Below, one piece after another: positions 1 to 11,603 of a stretch of DNA of 64,000 nucleotides (positions within the stretch are counted from its first letter, which is position 1; the number at the start of each line of letters is the position of its first letter). Made by a program: the position numbers and the translations under genes. The DNA comes from Puccinia triticina (Eukaryota; Basidiomycota; Pucciniomycetes; Pucciniales; Pucciniaceae). The notes under the pieces were generated by a model. That model had not been told where the DNA came from and ran no database searches. It worked only from the letters and a program-made list of their open reading frames with translations. The stretch is taken from NCBI RefSeq assembly GCF_026914185.1, contig NC_070566.1, positions 4,154,001 through 4,218,000 of the forward strand. Direction: 5' to 3'.

Positions 1-228
1 TTCATCCAGAATCCCAGATCCTTTCTTTCTTCCTCTTTAAGATCACCCTCATCCCCTTTCCCCCAAACAAAACAACCGCCGCCGAGGATCCAAAACCCCG
101 GCGAACCTCTCAAAACCACCAAAACCCAACAGCTATCCCTGATCCCCCCCATTTTTAGCGCTCATCTCGACGGACCACTCACCACGAGGGCAGCCTAAAC
201 AGCACCCATCCCCTCTCACGACTGCCTC
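1..228 (+). repeat. Remnant of the 3' part of a Gypsy-type LTR
   Basis: This stretch matches, with substitutions and small gaps, the last ~200 bp of the LTR-like region at 59,830-60,030. Shared blocks include accgccgccraggatccaaa, caacagctatc, a 'gaccaYYcRYgagggcag' block and 'acccatcccctc'. It stops where a Copia gag fragment in the opposite orientation begins, so it is a truncated copy. No coding function is expected. The repeat relation is seen directly; the LTR identity is inferred from the 60-kb copy, which is followed by a primer-binding site. Confidence 0.6.
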
Positions 229-690
229 CGCTTGTACGGACAGGAGTCCCTCATCGGAAGAAGATTCACAAGATATTCAGCCAGAAGGTGCTTGTCCAGA
301 TTACGTTTTGGCATCTTGACAATTTGAATCCCAACTGATCGAACCCAAGAAAGTCCTAACTCGATGTCGGTAAGAAATTTTTCTAAGTTTGAAGTATATC
401 TAATTTTTAGAAAATCTTGATACACAACCGACTGATTTTGAGCAGACTCCGATTGAAAATGCTGAATAATAGCTTTCCAAATAAGATGAGGTTGTTTTTT
501 TATTATCCTCGGTAATGAACTTAGCATAGTTCTCTACCCCTAGGTTGCGTCCTAAGATGCCGGCTGCAACTCCCTTTTGAATCTTGAGAGTTGCTTTAAC
601 TGTAGCATTGGCTTCAGTGGCGACTAGATCTGATAATAGATGATCATCAACGCCCTTCTCCAAACAAAACGAGAACATGACATTGCGTCA
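216..690 (-). pseudogene. Ty1/Copia Gag (UBN2-like) fragment
   Basis: Two overlapping minus-strand frames together read like the N-terminal half of a Copia Gag protein of the UBN2 family. The upstream frame contains GVDDHLLSDLVATEANATVK and ILGRNLGVENYAKF. The downstream frame contains LIWKAIIQHFQSESAQNQSV and LGLSWVRSVGI. The frame changes near position 500-530, so the gene is broken by a frameshift. Gag forms the retroelement particle. The fragment ends at ~216 where a different LTR remnant begins, so the C-terminal half is missing. A primer-binding site lies upstream at 786-806, in the order expected for LTR-PBS-gag on the minus strand. Confidence 0.6.
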
Positions 691-785
691 ATCGTCAAAT
701 GTTGTTCTGGAGAGAATCGGGAGTCTGTGAATCGCCTTGTTGGTCATTGTGTATATGTAAAAGCTGAGTTCGAGGTTTGCAGATT

Positions 786-806
786 AAGCACCTGGGCTCA
801 TAACCT
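786..806 (-). other. Copia-type primer-binding site (half-tRNA, initiator Met)
   Basis: The plus strand reads like the anticodon arm of initiator tRNA-Met (tgggctcataacc, with CAT in the loop), so the minus strand is its complement. Classic copia elements prime from the anticodon region of cleaved initiator tRNA rather than from a tRNA 3' end. The site lies between the LTR-like region (above 812) and the gag fragment (below 690), as expected for a minus-strand element. Confidence 0.5.
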
Positions 807-811
807 AATGA

Positions 812-1215
812 ACTCGAGAACTTTTAGAAGGTGTAGTGTTAGTATCTACACTTAGATACAACGTTCACCGACGACGAACACTAACCTTTTAGAAGGTGTA
901 GTGTTAGTATCTACACTTAGATACAACGTTCACCGACAACGAACACTAACCTGATTGTATCGATAAGAGTTAGTGAGGAGTTGTTTGGTTGACAAAACTA
1001 TTGAGTTGATTGTTTTATTCACCTTTTAGAAGGTGTAGTCTTAGTATCTAGACTTAGATACAACGTTCACCGACGACAAACACTAACCTAAACAATAAGA
1101 TGAATGTTAAGAGTGAGGATACATGAAAGTGATAGCCTAATGATAAACAGACCTGATCGTATCGATAAGAGTTAGTGAGGAGTTGTTTGGTTGACAAAAC
1201 TATTGAGTTGATTAA
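812..1215 (-). repeat. Direct repeats with internal hairpins, probable Copia LTR
   Basis: A ~65-bp unit occurs at about 821-885, 886-951 and 1022-1088. Each unit contains the inverted pair GTATCT...AGATAC (GTATCTAGACTTAGATAC in the third) nested in an outer pair agtgtt...aacact, so each copy can fold into a hairpin. A second ~62-bp unit beginning cctgatYgtatcgataagag occurs at about 951-1012 and 1152-1213. These lie where the 5' LTR of the minus-strand Copia element should be, ending near 812. The outer LTR end was not located. Confidence 0.6.
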
Positions 1216-1328
1216 AGAAAGGACCGGTACATGATTGGAGCGGGGATTTAAGAGATCAACTAGGTTTTGGAACGGAACAACTGCGGCGCGACTACATTAC
1301 ACATAAATAAGAGTAACAAAGATTAAAG

Positions 1329-2650
1329 ATGAAAAGGAACCCGAACTGCTACAGCTACAAGTTCAACACTGTACACTCCCAGGAGTCAGCAGGCGACCAA
1401 AGGCAGACAGAATGCCCGACCAGCTCCCAGGCCCCTGTGTCGGGGAAAGGGCAAGTCCCAAAGAAAGGTGTCCTAACCAGGAGTGCCGCCAAGATAGGGG
1501 TACCCCCCAATTCCGAGGACACCAATTCCACGGCAGCCAGTACGGCAACCAAGGGGAAGGGCCCTGCCCAGAAATCCGCCGAAGGTCCTCCAGAGACCAT
1601 CTCCCTGTTAGGGGAGCGCAGCGGTAAGCCAAATATACCCTTTTTGGGGAACGGTGCCGTCCTCTGATGATCCATACCTACTATTTGCAATTGACAGGAC
1701 CAAAGGGAAAGACTCAACCCCGCGGCAATAACGAGCGGGCAAACAAGCGAGCGACCATCATGGCCGAAGCCCTAGCCACCACCAATTCAGGAGACAAGGA
1801 GCTAGCTGCAATGCTGTGGGAGGTCTACAAAGCTGTAGCCTCCAGCCCAGCACCGGATGAGCCAGCTAGATCAGTCCCGGCAAAGCATGCACGTGATGAT
1901 TTGGTCAAGATCCTTGGCCAGTCCGGTGACAAAATGGACGGCAACCCAGTCAATCACAAGGTGACCGTGTTGCAAGAGGGTGACCTGGAGTTTGGTAAGC
2001 CGCCTCCAAACTCATTCCTTTACGCACAGAAGGTAGCGTCAGCTGACGCGCAGACTCTACCAGCCGTAAACGAGACAAACTCCCACAAGGATGTGGGCTT
2101 GACTCCCTATTTCGACAAAAACCTAAAGGAGCTCTGAGCTCCACTCCCTCTCACCATTTTCAACAAGAAATGGCAAGACCGCGCCATCCTCCACTATGCG
2201 GAGAAGCAACCAAAAGGGGAGGAATCCGGTTCTGAAAGCCGCAACCGCTACACCGGACTCCCCTACCCATCAGAGTGGGTCCAATCTTTTAGCGAGTGGA
2301 CCACCAACCACCAGGGCTTCTACATTGCGCTACACGACGTATATTGGTTCCAAACCTTTGCGGGCTGGGTGCTCATCCACAAGGGCCATTGCGACTGAAT
2401 TCTAGCGCAACATGGCTTCATGGCGGCACTCAGATACAATGTGAACGTCAGGTCCACAGTCTTCGCCCACAGGGCCATGGTCAATGGCAAAGTGAGTCCT
2501 ACCTGCATGTAGCTACCCCGAAGGCATTCTCCTGATGATACCCGTCGTTTGAATGTCTCAGCCCACCGTTGCGGACATCTCTGTCTTCAGGCAAGACATT
2601 GCCGAAGAAATTTACTCCAACACCTGGAATTTTGGAGAGATTGGTATGAC
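1329..2650 (+). pseudogene. Decayed multi-copy ORF, probably retroelement Gag-like
   Basis: Consecutive plus-strand frames encode one degraded protein. The first (1329-1667) has a Ser/Thr/Pro/Lys-rich start with VLTRSAAKIGVPP. The second (about 1690-2137) contains AALLWEVYKA-like and LTPYFDKNLKEL segments. A third frame from about 2155 contains NKKWQDRAILHYAEKQPKG and YTGLPYPSEWVQSF, then ALRYNVNVRSTVFAHR, VFRQDIAEEIYSNTWNFGEI and MTNNPYGE, with stop codons between. I associate this block with a highly repeated rust protein family, probably a retroelement product. Family assignment is from memory of its sequence style, not a search. Confidence 0.4.
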
Positions 2651-2754
2651 CAACAACCCGTATGGAGAACAACGTAATTAATCTCATCACATTATTCTCT
2701 TCTCACCATTTCCACAATTTTGTAAACTGACCCTCAAAACATTTGAATAAATAT

Positions 2755-2911
2755 GGTATTCAAAATTGCATATGTCACTATTTACATAAAATCATAAAAC
2801 CAGTTTTGGCTGGGAGATATCAGCGTGCATAAAACTTAAAGTGACATCTCCCAGCCAAAATTGCAGTTTATTATTTTATGTAAAAAAATCTTATCCAATT
2901 TTGAATACCAT
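2755..2911. repeat. Imperfect inverted repeat (hairpin, MITE-like)
   Basis: The left arm starts GGTATTCAAAATTG, runs through TTTACATAAAATCATAAAAC and ends GGCTGGGAGAT. The right arm starts ATCTCCCAGCC, runs through TTATTTTATGTAAA and ends CAATTTTGAATACC. The arms are ~65 bp and separated by ~28 bp. A clear target-site duplication was not found. It lies directly upstream of the unrecognised ORF at 2916. Confidence 0.7.
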
Positions 2912-2915
2912 AAAA

Positions 2916-3796
2916 ACACCGGGGCAAGAAGCACTGAGTCTGGATGATAAATTTAAACTTTTGCGATCCGATCTTTTAACTTTCAAGAATATAATTGATG
3001 GATATGTATCTGAATTGTACCATCCTGACCCGCACATAGCAAGTGAGACGGTGAAGCAATTATGCAATCAGTTTTCAAAATTAAGTGACGCCTATAAAGA
3101 ACTAGACGCCATTTTCCAGGTTATAGATGGTTGGCGAACTCCTGAGGAGCTGTTGGCACTTCCTCACCTGCTGTCACCAAAAGCTGCATACGGTCGTGTC
3201 ATGAAAAATTTCACTTGTTTTCCACATGCAATGAAGTTGGTGTTCGATAGATTGAGGATCAATTTAGCCACAGATTTTGAAAAATTGACATTTCCATTTC
3301 ATTGCAACCTCCTTCTAGATCAAATGAGCCTTACAAATCCGAGCGGACAAGCTTCAAAAAACCAATTGGAAAATTAAGCATGAATGAGGAAAGACTGGAC
3401 GCCGGACCTGGACAATTTCTTGCAGGGACTTCCTCCAAGCCAGGAAAACTGACAGGGGATGACCTGGATCCGGGCACAGATACATGGAAATGGCTCAAAA
3501 GTTTAAATTCTCTGCTTCACAAATTCAAACTTGACCAGGCCACAATGTATCTCTCACCACAATACAATGGCTTCTTCAAATGGGATGATTATACAACTGC
3601 GGAAATCCTGTTTGTCCAGCAAATGGTACTCAGAACTGTCAGATTCCTTCACAAGGATGGATTGATCCCTCAAGAATATCTCTGGAAGTTCTTTGCTTTG
3701 GGGAGTGCAAAATACTTAGCCAAAACACATGACAAGGCAGTTTGCATGATTTTGCGGCATAAATACTCACCCCTATTCAACCTTGTGGCTGATTGA
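2916..3796 (+). CDS. Unrecognised protein, reading frame broken or spliced
   Basis: Two overlapping plus-strand frames make a plausible ~280-residue protein. The first (to 3377) contains ALSLDDKFKLLRSDLLTFKN and a long helical, charge-balanced middle. The second (3302-3796) contains DPGTDTWKWLKSLNSLLHKF and MYLSPQYNGFFKWDDYTTAE. The frames overlap near 3300-3370, so a frameshift or a short intron is needed. The start of the first frame lies inside the adjacent inverted repeat, so the true start is uncertain. I do not recognise a domain; there is no signal peptide or membrane segment. It may be a rust-specific gene or a decayed transposon passenger. Confidence 0.3.
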
Positions 3797-5899
3797 TCCT
3801 ATTCCTGGTGGCTTCCCTACACATCTCCTCACCCGTGAACCTCAGTCATTAGGATTTTTTTTGCCTTGGCTACAAGATGGTGCCCCTGATTTTCATTCCA
3901 AAATGGCCATGAAGTCACAACATATATGCCATGAATTTTGCTTTGTCCAACTTTCCATTCACACTACCTACTGCGTACTCTCCAATTTGATTCCAAGTTA
4001 TGGAACATTAGTTATCAGTACTCACAAAGGAGTCACTTTTGTTGGTGCTTGAACGTGGTAAGAAGGATATCTCTCCGGCGCGCCTGAACAAACATGTTAC
4101 AAAAGCTGTCCAAGAGGAGCTATTGTGCATGAGGGGACACAAAACTCATACTAAGTGGGAACTAACAAACAATTGGTCAATCCCATGGCTGAAGATGATT
4201 GGATTCTAGGGCCCTTGAGGCCTTGTTGTGCCAATCCGTGAGAATCATTTTGGCACTTACCTGAGCCTCCTTGCATCAGTGGGCAGATACATTACTGTAT
4301 GTTAAAGCAGTTGAATTTGATAATTTAACAATTTTTTGATATTGAATTCAACCCTTTTGGCAACTTAACAAAATATTGCTGTAACAGTCAAGTAAAGCAT
4401 TTTTTTGAAAACTTGTTTGTTTGTTTTTTTACTTTTTGGGTAGCATACATTTTGTGGGGTGATTTGTATAAAGATTATACCAAAAAAATCCAAAGTTGTA
4501 TAATGTATTTGGCTTACACCACCTGCAAGTGGGTGTGGTTTTCTCTGAAAGAATTCAAAAGACTAAGATAATTTTATTGCTTTGGTACAGTTCTGTGGCT
4601 AACTTGACAATTATGTAAAAGTAAATAGACAAGTTTGGCTATTCAGTAATTTACCTAAGAGCTGCAGGCTGCTGGCCGCGCTATACTTGAGATAGAGGGG
4701 ATAAAAAGCTGAAGAGAACTCAATTGTTTCTTCAGGTTGAGTTGGTTAACAACTCGTTGAGCCTATGATCCTTGGGGTCCAGCTGGTTTAGGTTTGGCGA
4801 GACGGCGGAGAAGTGCTGCGACGTTGTCGATGATTTCCCCTTCTCTTTGGGAGGGATCAGTTTAGTTTGTCTTGTTCTTAGCAAGTTGCTCTGCTAACAC
4901 GCTGGTCGATATTCTAGCTCTGAGTGACTGGGGGCTGGGATTGTCCACACGCCTGAGTTCATTGGAGGACTTCCCGTCGAGTCTGGGAGCCTCCCAGATC
5001 TCAATTTACAAACCCAAATTCTTAATTCTTGACAAAAAGGAAAATGTTTTCCTAACCCTACAGTTCATTAACTTCATGTACACTGGTTGAGTTTTTGATA
5101 GCTGTCTTAATTTAGGATGTAGAGGGGCATCTAGAGCTCTCTAAACAACGACGGGAAGTCATCCATTTCTTGTTGGAGTCGGACCTGCATGCATCAGTTT
5201 GATGTGTCAGTTTTACGACTCCGCAGAACTCGATCTTTGGACTGCGGAAGTGGTTCGCTTTGCTTACCAGTTTCCGCAGCTGGTTTAGATCCCGGCCGCA
5301 TTCTCAATTTATGAGATTGCAACTGTTCACCTTGGATTGTATTCGCACATTCTCAGCAGCCACACCCAGTGGTTTTGCATCAGAACCCACACTCAGAAAT
5401 ATCAGGGGATGGCGGGTTCCAACCTGGGGAGGTGTGAGGGGTTGCTGAGGGCCCCGGCCACTAATGCTTTGGTCACCAGTCTGTTCCGTTGGTGAGCCAC
5501 CAGTAAATTTTCCTGGTGGATGATTTCTAATTTGATTTTTGAAAGTCAATATTTCAAGCCCCTATGTATATCAATGTAAATTGCGATAGAGATGTGCCTA
5601 CATGCAAGTCTCACAGAGACTGCGTAAATGTAGCTATATATACAAACAGACAATAGCAATGATGATGATGATAAGGTAGGTACACTACAACAGATGCCGA
5701 TGATTGTCTAACGACACGCCATACACATGAATGTCTAGATTATAAGAGGTATATACATTTAGTTTGGCACATCTATGAGCAGAGATGGTGGACGATGGTG
5801 ACACAGTTAAAGAGGGAGGGATGCAAAAGAGCACACGAGGAGGGAAGTGTGGAAGGCATGATAACCGGGTGTGAAAATCTGATGGATAGAAGAAGCGGG
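3797..5899. other. No convincing gene; AT-rich spacer
   Basis: About 2.1 kb without a supported gene. 4,300-4,650 is strongly AT-rich. A short inverted pair GACTTCCCGTCG (about 4,968) / CGACGGGAAGTC (about 5,147) brackets a small ORF (4,872-5,090) that I do not believe is coding. The part nearest SPT20 (5,550-5,899) is probably its 3' untranslated and downstream region, with a (gat)n run near 5,660. Confidence 0.5.
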
Positions 5900-8353
5900 T
5901 TAGTTGGACCAGTTGTTGAATGCTTGTTTCTGTTGCTGCTGATGTTGATGTTGATGTTGGTGTTGGTGTGGATGTTGTTGTTGCTGTTGAGCTTGCTGTT
6001 GCTGATGGTACTGCTGCTGCTCTTGCTGAGAGAGAAGGGGTTGGTGGAGGGAATGGGGATGGATAGAAATATGAGGGACGTCGATAGAAGCGAGGGAGGG
6101 GATAGCGGGGGGCTGTGAGGCTCTGAGATGGACATCGATATCGATATCCTGGGGTCTCTGATGTAGATGATTGGGGTGAGGAGGGGCACGAAAGTTAGCG
6201 AAGACGGGGTTCCAAAGCTGGGGCTGAGGTTGAGGCACGGGGATGCTCGCGTGCTGGTCGATGGTTTGGTGGTGGACGAGGTTGGACACGGGGATGCAGT
6301 TGATATCGGTGCCAGGTGAAGGCACAGGAATGCTATCAGTGGCACTCATGGGTAGTAGTTCGGTGGTGACCGGGATGCCCTGATGGACGGGGATGCTGTT
6401 GTGATGGTTTGGAGAGGGGACGGGAATCGAGTGGCTGAAGGCGGGCACAGGGATGCTGCTGTTGTTCGTGCTCAGCTCCCGGTGAACGGGTATCCCATTG
6501 TTGGTCGCCGGAGAAGTACGGCTGGAGAGGTTCGACAGGTTCGGGACTGGAATGCTGTTGTTACTATTGTTTGAAGTAAATTGGTTGGGGACCGGTATGC
6601 TATCGCCTGTAACTACAGGGATCGAGTCGGGGACATTGATGCTTATGTCTCCATGTTGGTGATGCTGGTACTCGGTCGATTGGATGACTGGGTGATCACG
6701 ATTTGGAACCAAAATACTATTCTCTGATGCCGTGGGAGCAGCCGCAGAAGAACTTTCTACATTCGATGGAGTTGAAACATTGTTATTATTGATACTAGTA
6801 TTGTGACTATGAGCAGCAGCCGCAGTTTTCTGTGCAGCTTCAGCTTTGGCAGCAGCAGCCAAAGCGAGCTTGCGTTCTTTCTGGATCTTTCTTTGCTCTG
6901 CCTGTTTCTTGCGTTTCTCTTCTGCCTCCTCGGGGGTCAGATCGGCCTGTTTCTTTGGTTTCTTGGGTGGTTTTTTTGCTGGGGCTAATGTTCCAGCCGC
7001 CGGAGATCCAGTTTCTGAGCGCTCTACCGTTTTCTTCTTCGAGGCCGCCTTTTTGCTCACCGGTGCAGGAAGGTCGGCCGAGGCGAGAGGCGGAGTAGGA
7101 GCACGCCCTGAGTGGGATGGCATTTGGCCCGAACTTCCCCCGACTGGAAAGGGCACCTGATGTGATTCGGTCTTGGACTCATGAACTGGGTAGCCTGGGA
7201 GATACAAGTCTGACGGGGAAACAGTGGTCGGAATGAAGCCTTTAAATTGCTCTTGCTGGAGATCGCGCCTGTTCCATTTTCTCTCTGGCTCCTTGGGAGC
7301 AGCGGTGACAGGTCGAGTAGTCCGCAATCGTTTGATCAAGTCGATTCGTGAGAATCTGATTTCGGTGGATTTCGGAATTTTCAAAGTCAGTCTGAGACAC
7401 AATACAGGAGACGTTATTTTGAGAATTGGCTTACGTAGGAGCAAAAGCTTGATCGTAGCCTTCATCTGCAATGTGCATGTACCTTTCCTGTCGCTCACGC
7501 TGGCGACGCATGGCCTCCTTTTCTCCGGAATTGAGGGGCCTCTTCCTAGACTTTTTCTTATCCGTAGATGGCTGAAGGGTGGTTTCACTTAGCATTTGAT
7601 TGGCGATCCGCGAGGTGATGATACTGGGGGAGAGACAGAGCGCAGGCGTCGTGCGGTCCTGGGGGGATTGATGAGTACCTACAGGGAGGAGGAGGAGAGG
7701 GAAGGGGTGCAGTTAGTTTGACTCACAAGGATTGCTGCTTCGAGCTCGACAGCCTCCTCCTCGGTGATTGGTCCCCATTTGAACTCTGATGATGATTTGG
7801 AGCCTCGATTCAGCTGAGTAACTTTGGCTTCGTTCATGAGTAGGATATCCCTCCAGAGTGTTTCGCATGTTGGGGTGAGTACCAGACGATGGACGCTGAC
7901 TTGATCGTTTGGTAGATCGGTTGAGGTGGATGAGGTGTTGTTGTTCTGATGATGGTGGCTGCTTGAGGGTCTTTGATGGGCTGCTGCTGAGCCTGGCGGT
8001 TGCTGTGGGTTGGTGCCAGTTGACTGATGCTGGTCGGTTGTCGGCTGAGTCTGTTCTGAGGACTGCTGGGCAGAGCGGTGGTCATGAACCTCGACGATGA
8101 GACAGCCGTCGTAGAACCTGATTCCCAGTTCATCGAGTACGTCGAGCAGCTCGTTGGGCATCTTCTGTTCGCGTATACAGTCCATCCAATGTTTCATCTC
8201 CCCATCGTAGGCGTGCAAGTTCGAGTCCTTCGTGCCCAGCCGAAAGCCAGCCGAGTAGAGATGCATCGTCAGTGAGGGTGGTTCCTTCCGGTAGCGTTTC
8301 AGCATCGATCGGATTGTCCGGGTGAGGTTGTAGACCCCTGCTTGTCGGAACAT
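5900..8353 (-). CDS. SPT20: SAGA complex subunit Spt20
   Basis: This gene encodes a homologue of Spt20, a structural subunit of the SAGA histone acetyltransferase coactivator complex in the nucleus. Exons read as 8353-7727, 7658-7435 and 7391-5900 with GT...AG introns, giving 780 residues. The Spt20 domain spans about residues 25-190: SLTMHLYSAGFRLG, the 'FYDGCLIVEVHDHR' signature at about 80-93, and LTPTCETLWRDILLMNEA. After the first intron comes LCLSPSIITSRIANQML, also typical of the family. The C-terminal half is low complexity: a Lys/Glu-rich stretch, then about a dozen SIPVP/SIPVH-like motifs, then His/Gln runs. The ATG at 8351-8353 was chosen because the open frame upstream has no ATG; a 5' exon is possible. 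It is not part of the neighbouring transposons. Confidence 0.85.
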
Positions 8354-9002
8354 CGTCGGTGTCCTTGGCTGGCAGTCGTGGTTCTGACTTGCTGGTGGTG
8401 GGTTGTAGTTGCCGAGACTGCCGTCGGCTGAGTGGCTCGCCAAGCCCCCCTCCGGGACAGGCGCGGGTCACCGCCGCACCTGAAGCGCATGATCACATAA
8501 GCGGCCGCTCAAGACATCTGTCTCAAGATGCGAGTTCAGGATAAAATTGCCTGTCATCGTAGAATTTAGAAAACATGCAGGAAGGATTGAAAGATAGGGA
8601 AACCAGGCGAGTTGTTTTCAAAAGTAAAGACGGTGGAAGATTAATAATCCCCCCGCAACTAAAAATTGCCGGAAATCTATGAACAAACGCGTAGGACCTT
8701 AAATGAAAGAGAGATAGGAAGAAGAAGAAGATCATCCACTCCAGAAAAAAAGGCCAAAATTCAAAGAAAGGAAGCAGCATTGATCTTGATTATACAGATT
8801 GTATCTGTTTGCGATGATCGTTAGGAATCACGGGTTTCTAGACGGCAGGTTGGCGTGACTAGCCCTAGCCCAGTCATCTGGATAATTTTGAGAGGGGGCG
8901 TGATAGATTCTAGTCTCAATACAACCAGAACAAGCTTCGTGAGTGAAGGACAAAACCAAAAAAGAAAGTATGAATTCGTCTAATCCTGACTATTCTTCGT
9001 GT
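8354..9002. other. Upstream region of SPT20, no gene seen
   Basis: About 650 bp between SPT20 and the first secreted-protein gene. It has an open minus frame without ATG next to SPT20 (to ~8,443), an A/G-rich stretch (8,700-8,770) and otherwise unique sequence. It should hold the SPT20 promoter and the 3' end of the secreted gene; no specific motif is claimed. Confidence 0.4.
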
Positions 9003-9709
9003 TCAAATGAGGGAAATGTACCAGAAAAAAGGGGACTTACTCGCAGAGCCGTACGAATTGCCTGTGCAACGGTAGGTTCTTTTTTTGGTTTGGCATGCTT
9101 TGATTCGAACATTGTATTTCGTTTGTGAAGTTAAATTTTTTAGAGCAAAAGGCACAATCAAGTCAGAATGACGATCTTCAATAATATGTCAAGAGGTCTG
9201 GCGCAGACAAAACTCACACTTGGCACCAGCCGTGTTCTGAAAGAACCCAACATTGCAGACATGACTTTTGGTAGGTTTGGTTTGGTATGGGTCTGATCCA
9301 TCGTCTCGTCGACATCCTTCAGCGGCTAAGTTCCGCAATAATGATTATAACCAAGGAAGATCGATCAATTACCCGTAACAGATCTTTTCATTTCATGATT
9401 GGGATCCGTGGACTCACTAACGAAGCCACGACATCCTTTGGTACATATCACATTTGGATTGTCGTTACATGCTGGAGTAATCAACAGAAGCAAGAACGAG
9501 CAATTCATTTAGTTTCATGGTTTCCTATCAAATATTGCGATCATATTTTCAACGATTGAGGTTCACTTACTGGCTGCCGTCGTGTTAGCCAGAGTATAGA
9601 TAGAGCATTGTTGGGTTGTGCCCGAGGGATCATAATCTCGGCTAGCTAAGACGAGTTGGCCCATCACAGCAAGAGCGGAGAGGCTGAGTCCGTATGCGAA
9701 ATACATCAT
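9003..9709 (-). CDS. Small secreted cysteine-rich protein, copy 1
   Basis: Exons 9709-9571, 9471-9418, 9325-9218 and 9097-9003 join in frame to a 131-residue protein. An N-terminal hydrophobic signal peptide (MMYFAYGLSLSALAVMGQLV) is followed by a mature part with eight cysteines: one before the first intron, a CN...VIC...GC cluster, an AEGC segment, a VC and two in the last exon (CQTKKRTYRC). Exons 2 and 3 are exactly 54 and 108 bp, as in the two paralogues at 21.4 and 23.7 kb. Secreted cysteine-rich proteins of rusts are candidate effectors, but I recognise no named family and see no catalytic motif. The last exon ends later than in the paralogues (25 extra nucleotides plus altered end), so a further intron at gtaagt near 9,040 is possible. 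Confidence 0.75.
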
Positions 9710-10236
9710 GATTGTCGGACTCGGAGGTTGATATTTCTGTTTTGTGGAGGTGATGGAAGTTGGGGGCTTGAAGAGAGCGCAATGAGTGGATGGATGAATT
9801 CGAAAAGGAAGACGAGGGGTGGTATTTGAAGCAATGGCATGAACACCGCGCAGCGGGTCGGCCATCGCTACTGGGAGCTAGTGGAGCAACTGGGGTGATC
9901 CTTTCACATATGGAGCTTGGAGGGGAGGAAGCTCACCACACATGCAGTTGTGGGGTCTCATCTGGAGCACAGCTGCCAACGGCATCGCGTCTAATAAACC
10001 TATAGTCAGGCCCATTTGGTGGGATCCCACGGGATCCTCCCTAATCCCCACAGATAAGAAAGAATGGGAAAGTCACGGGAAGCCTCTGCTGGCGACGCTG
10101 CCTGTGATTGTTCTTGAAGCCGCTATGTATGTAGTCCTCGGATGGGTGTTTGTAATACCAGCGTGCCGGGGAAGGATCCTCTCCGGTCGCAAGGACTAGG
10201 AGAGGGTACCTTTTTATTTGCCGGGGAGGATCTCTC
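9710..10236. other. Promoter region of copy 1, insertion flank
   Basis: No gene seen. It contains the upstream region of the minus-strand secreted gene and, from ~10,010, GC-richer sequence leading to the KDZ target site. The last 8 bp before the transposon are CGCGATGA, repeated on the other side at 20,181. Confidence 0.5.
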
Positions 10237-10244
10237 CGCGATGA
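10237..10244. repeat. 8-bp target-site duplication, left copy
   Basis: CGCGATGA directly precedes the transposon end CACCTGTGG. The identical octamer follows the other end at 20,181-20,188. Eight-bp duplications are the size reported for Zisupton-type elements. Confidence 0.85.
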
Positions 10245-10402
10245 CACCTGTGGCCACCTCTAGACCCCATACTATGCAGTAACCTAAAACCCATATTAAG
10301 TCGCTGCATACCGCCTTTCTGGCAGGCAAAATAAACACCCTGGAAAACCCAGGGTACCTAAAAAACCTGCCTTTGGGACTCCGACAAAATTTCCCTAAGT
10401 CC
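10245..10402 (+). repeat. KDZ left terminal inverted repeat
   Basis: Begins CACCTGTGGCCACCTCTA and continues through GCATACCGCCTTTCTGGCAG, ccctgg...ccagg and ACCTAAAAAACCTGC to aagtcc. The reverse complement of 20,024-20,180 aligns along the whole length with about one change per ten bases, plus small gaps at the inner end. Confidence 0.9.
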
Positions 10403-11603
10403 CCTCATTAGCCGGCCAACCCTGCTACATCACTCACCGTCCGCTCACATCACATCCCCCGCCACCGGTCGCCCGCTCACATCACTCCCCCCGCCACCGT
10501 TGTCACATCATATCCACCCGTCCGCGGTCTTACACAATTCGGAGTCATATGACCCCGGCTCCGCCCTCATCACACCATCCTTGGGGGACAAACTGACCTC
10601 CGAAGTCAATCCGCTTTGTTTGAACGCTTCAGTATTCATCAGCAACATCATCCACTGTCTACACCCATTCCGGCCTTCCCTTATCATCCCACATCCAATG
10701 TACAACTAGGTCAGAAGTCAGTCACTCATTCGTACTTCACATCTCCTTGTCAACTTCCAAATAGCCATTCGGTCCAAATTACTCCTCTTATGCTCTACAA
10801 CTCAAGCTTCATCAGTTTTAATGTTTTCTACAAACATTTATTTTTCTTCTTCATTTGGTTTTGCGTGTTGTTGGATCAATACCAAGTCACTCGTAATTTA
10901 CATGCAACATCTCGGGTGTAAATGATGATGGAGTCGCTCCTAGGGGCAAGATTCTTTTGAATGAGAAACTTGCAAGTACTCAAATACTTCATGACAAAGG
11001 AAAAGATTGCTAAGATGATTGCTTAGGTTTGCTTTTTGGTCAACACAAGGGACGGGGACACAACTACATAGAGCAATGCAAACTACAAGCACTAAAAAAG
11101 AGGTTGAGTGAACGATGAGATGAGATTTGATGTAGTGAGCGTGCATTGTAGATTTTTCTGGCCAAAGCAAGCTAAATACAGCGCGGAAAAGAGACAGCTG
11201 ATACCAGGAACATCAAGAGGAGAAAACGGTGATACTGGCTAATCCAAGCGCAAATAATCTATCTAAAAACTTTATTCAGAGCCACCTGGGATTGGGATGT
11301 ATTCAGAGTGAGGAGTCATTGATCTCTCCTTGCAAAAATGACCGGTCGAGTTAATAAGAGCAAGATTCTGTCTGGTGAGTATGCGGCGGTTGGGAGCGGG
11401 TGAAGCGATTCCGTCACCCAGCTCCGAGGACGATGTATTGTCTTCAGAATCTGGGACACGGTTCTTAGATTTGCGAGCATGGAATTTGGGGTTCAGTTTC
11501 TTGACTCCCTTAGAAGCAACGGGAACTTTGCAGCCATATCTCTTCACGCCCTTTCCTGAGGGATCCTTACTAATGATTTGGCTCCCGTTGAAGCCAACAG
11601 TGA

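Noticed and set aside
5795..7160. Plus-strand Leu/Val-rich and Phe-rich ORFs opposite SPT20
   Set aside because: They are antisense to the poly-His/Gln and Lys/Ala-rich parts of SPT20, so their hydrophobic look comes from codon complementarity.
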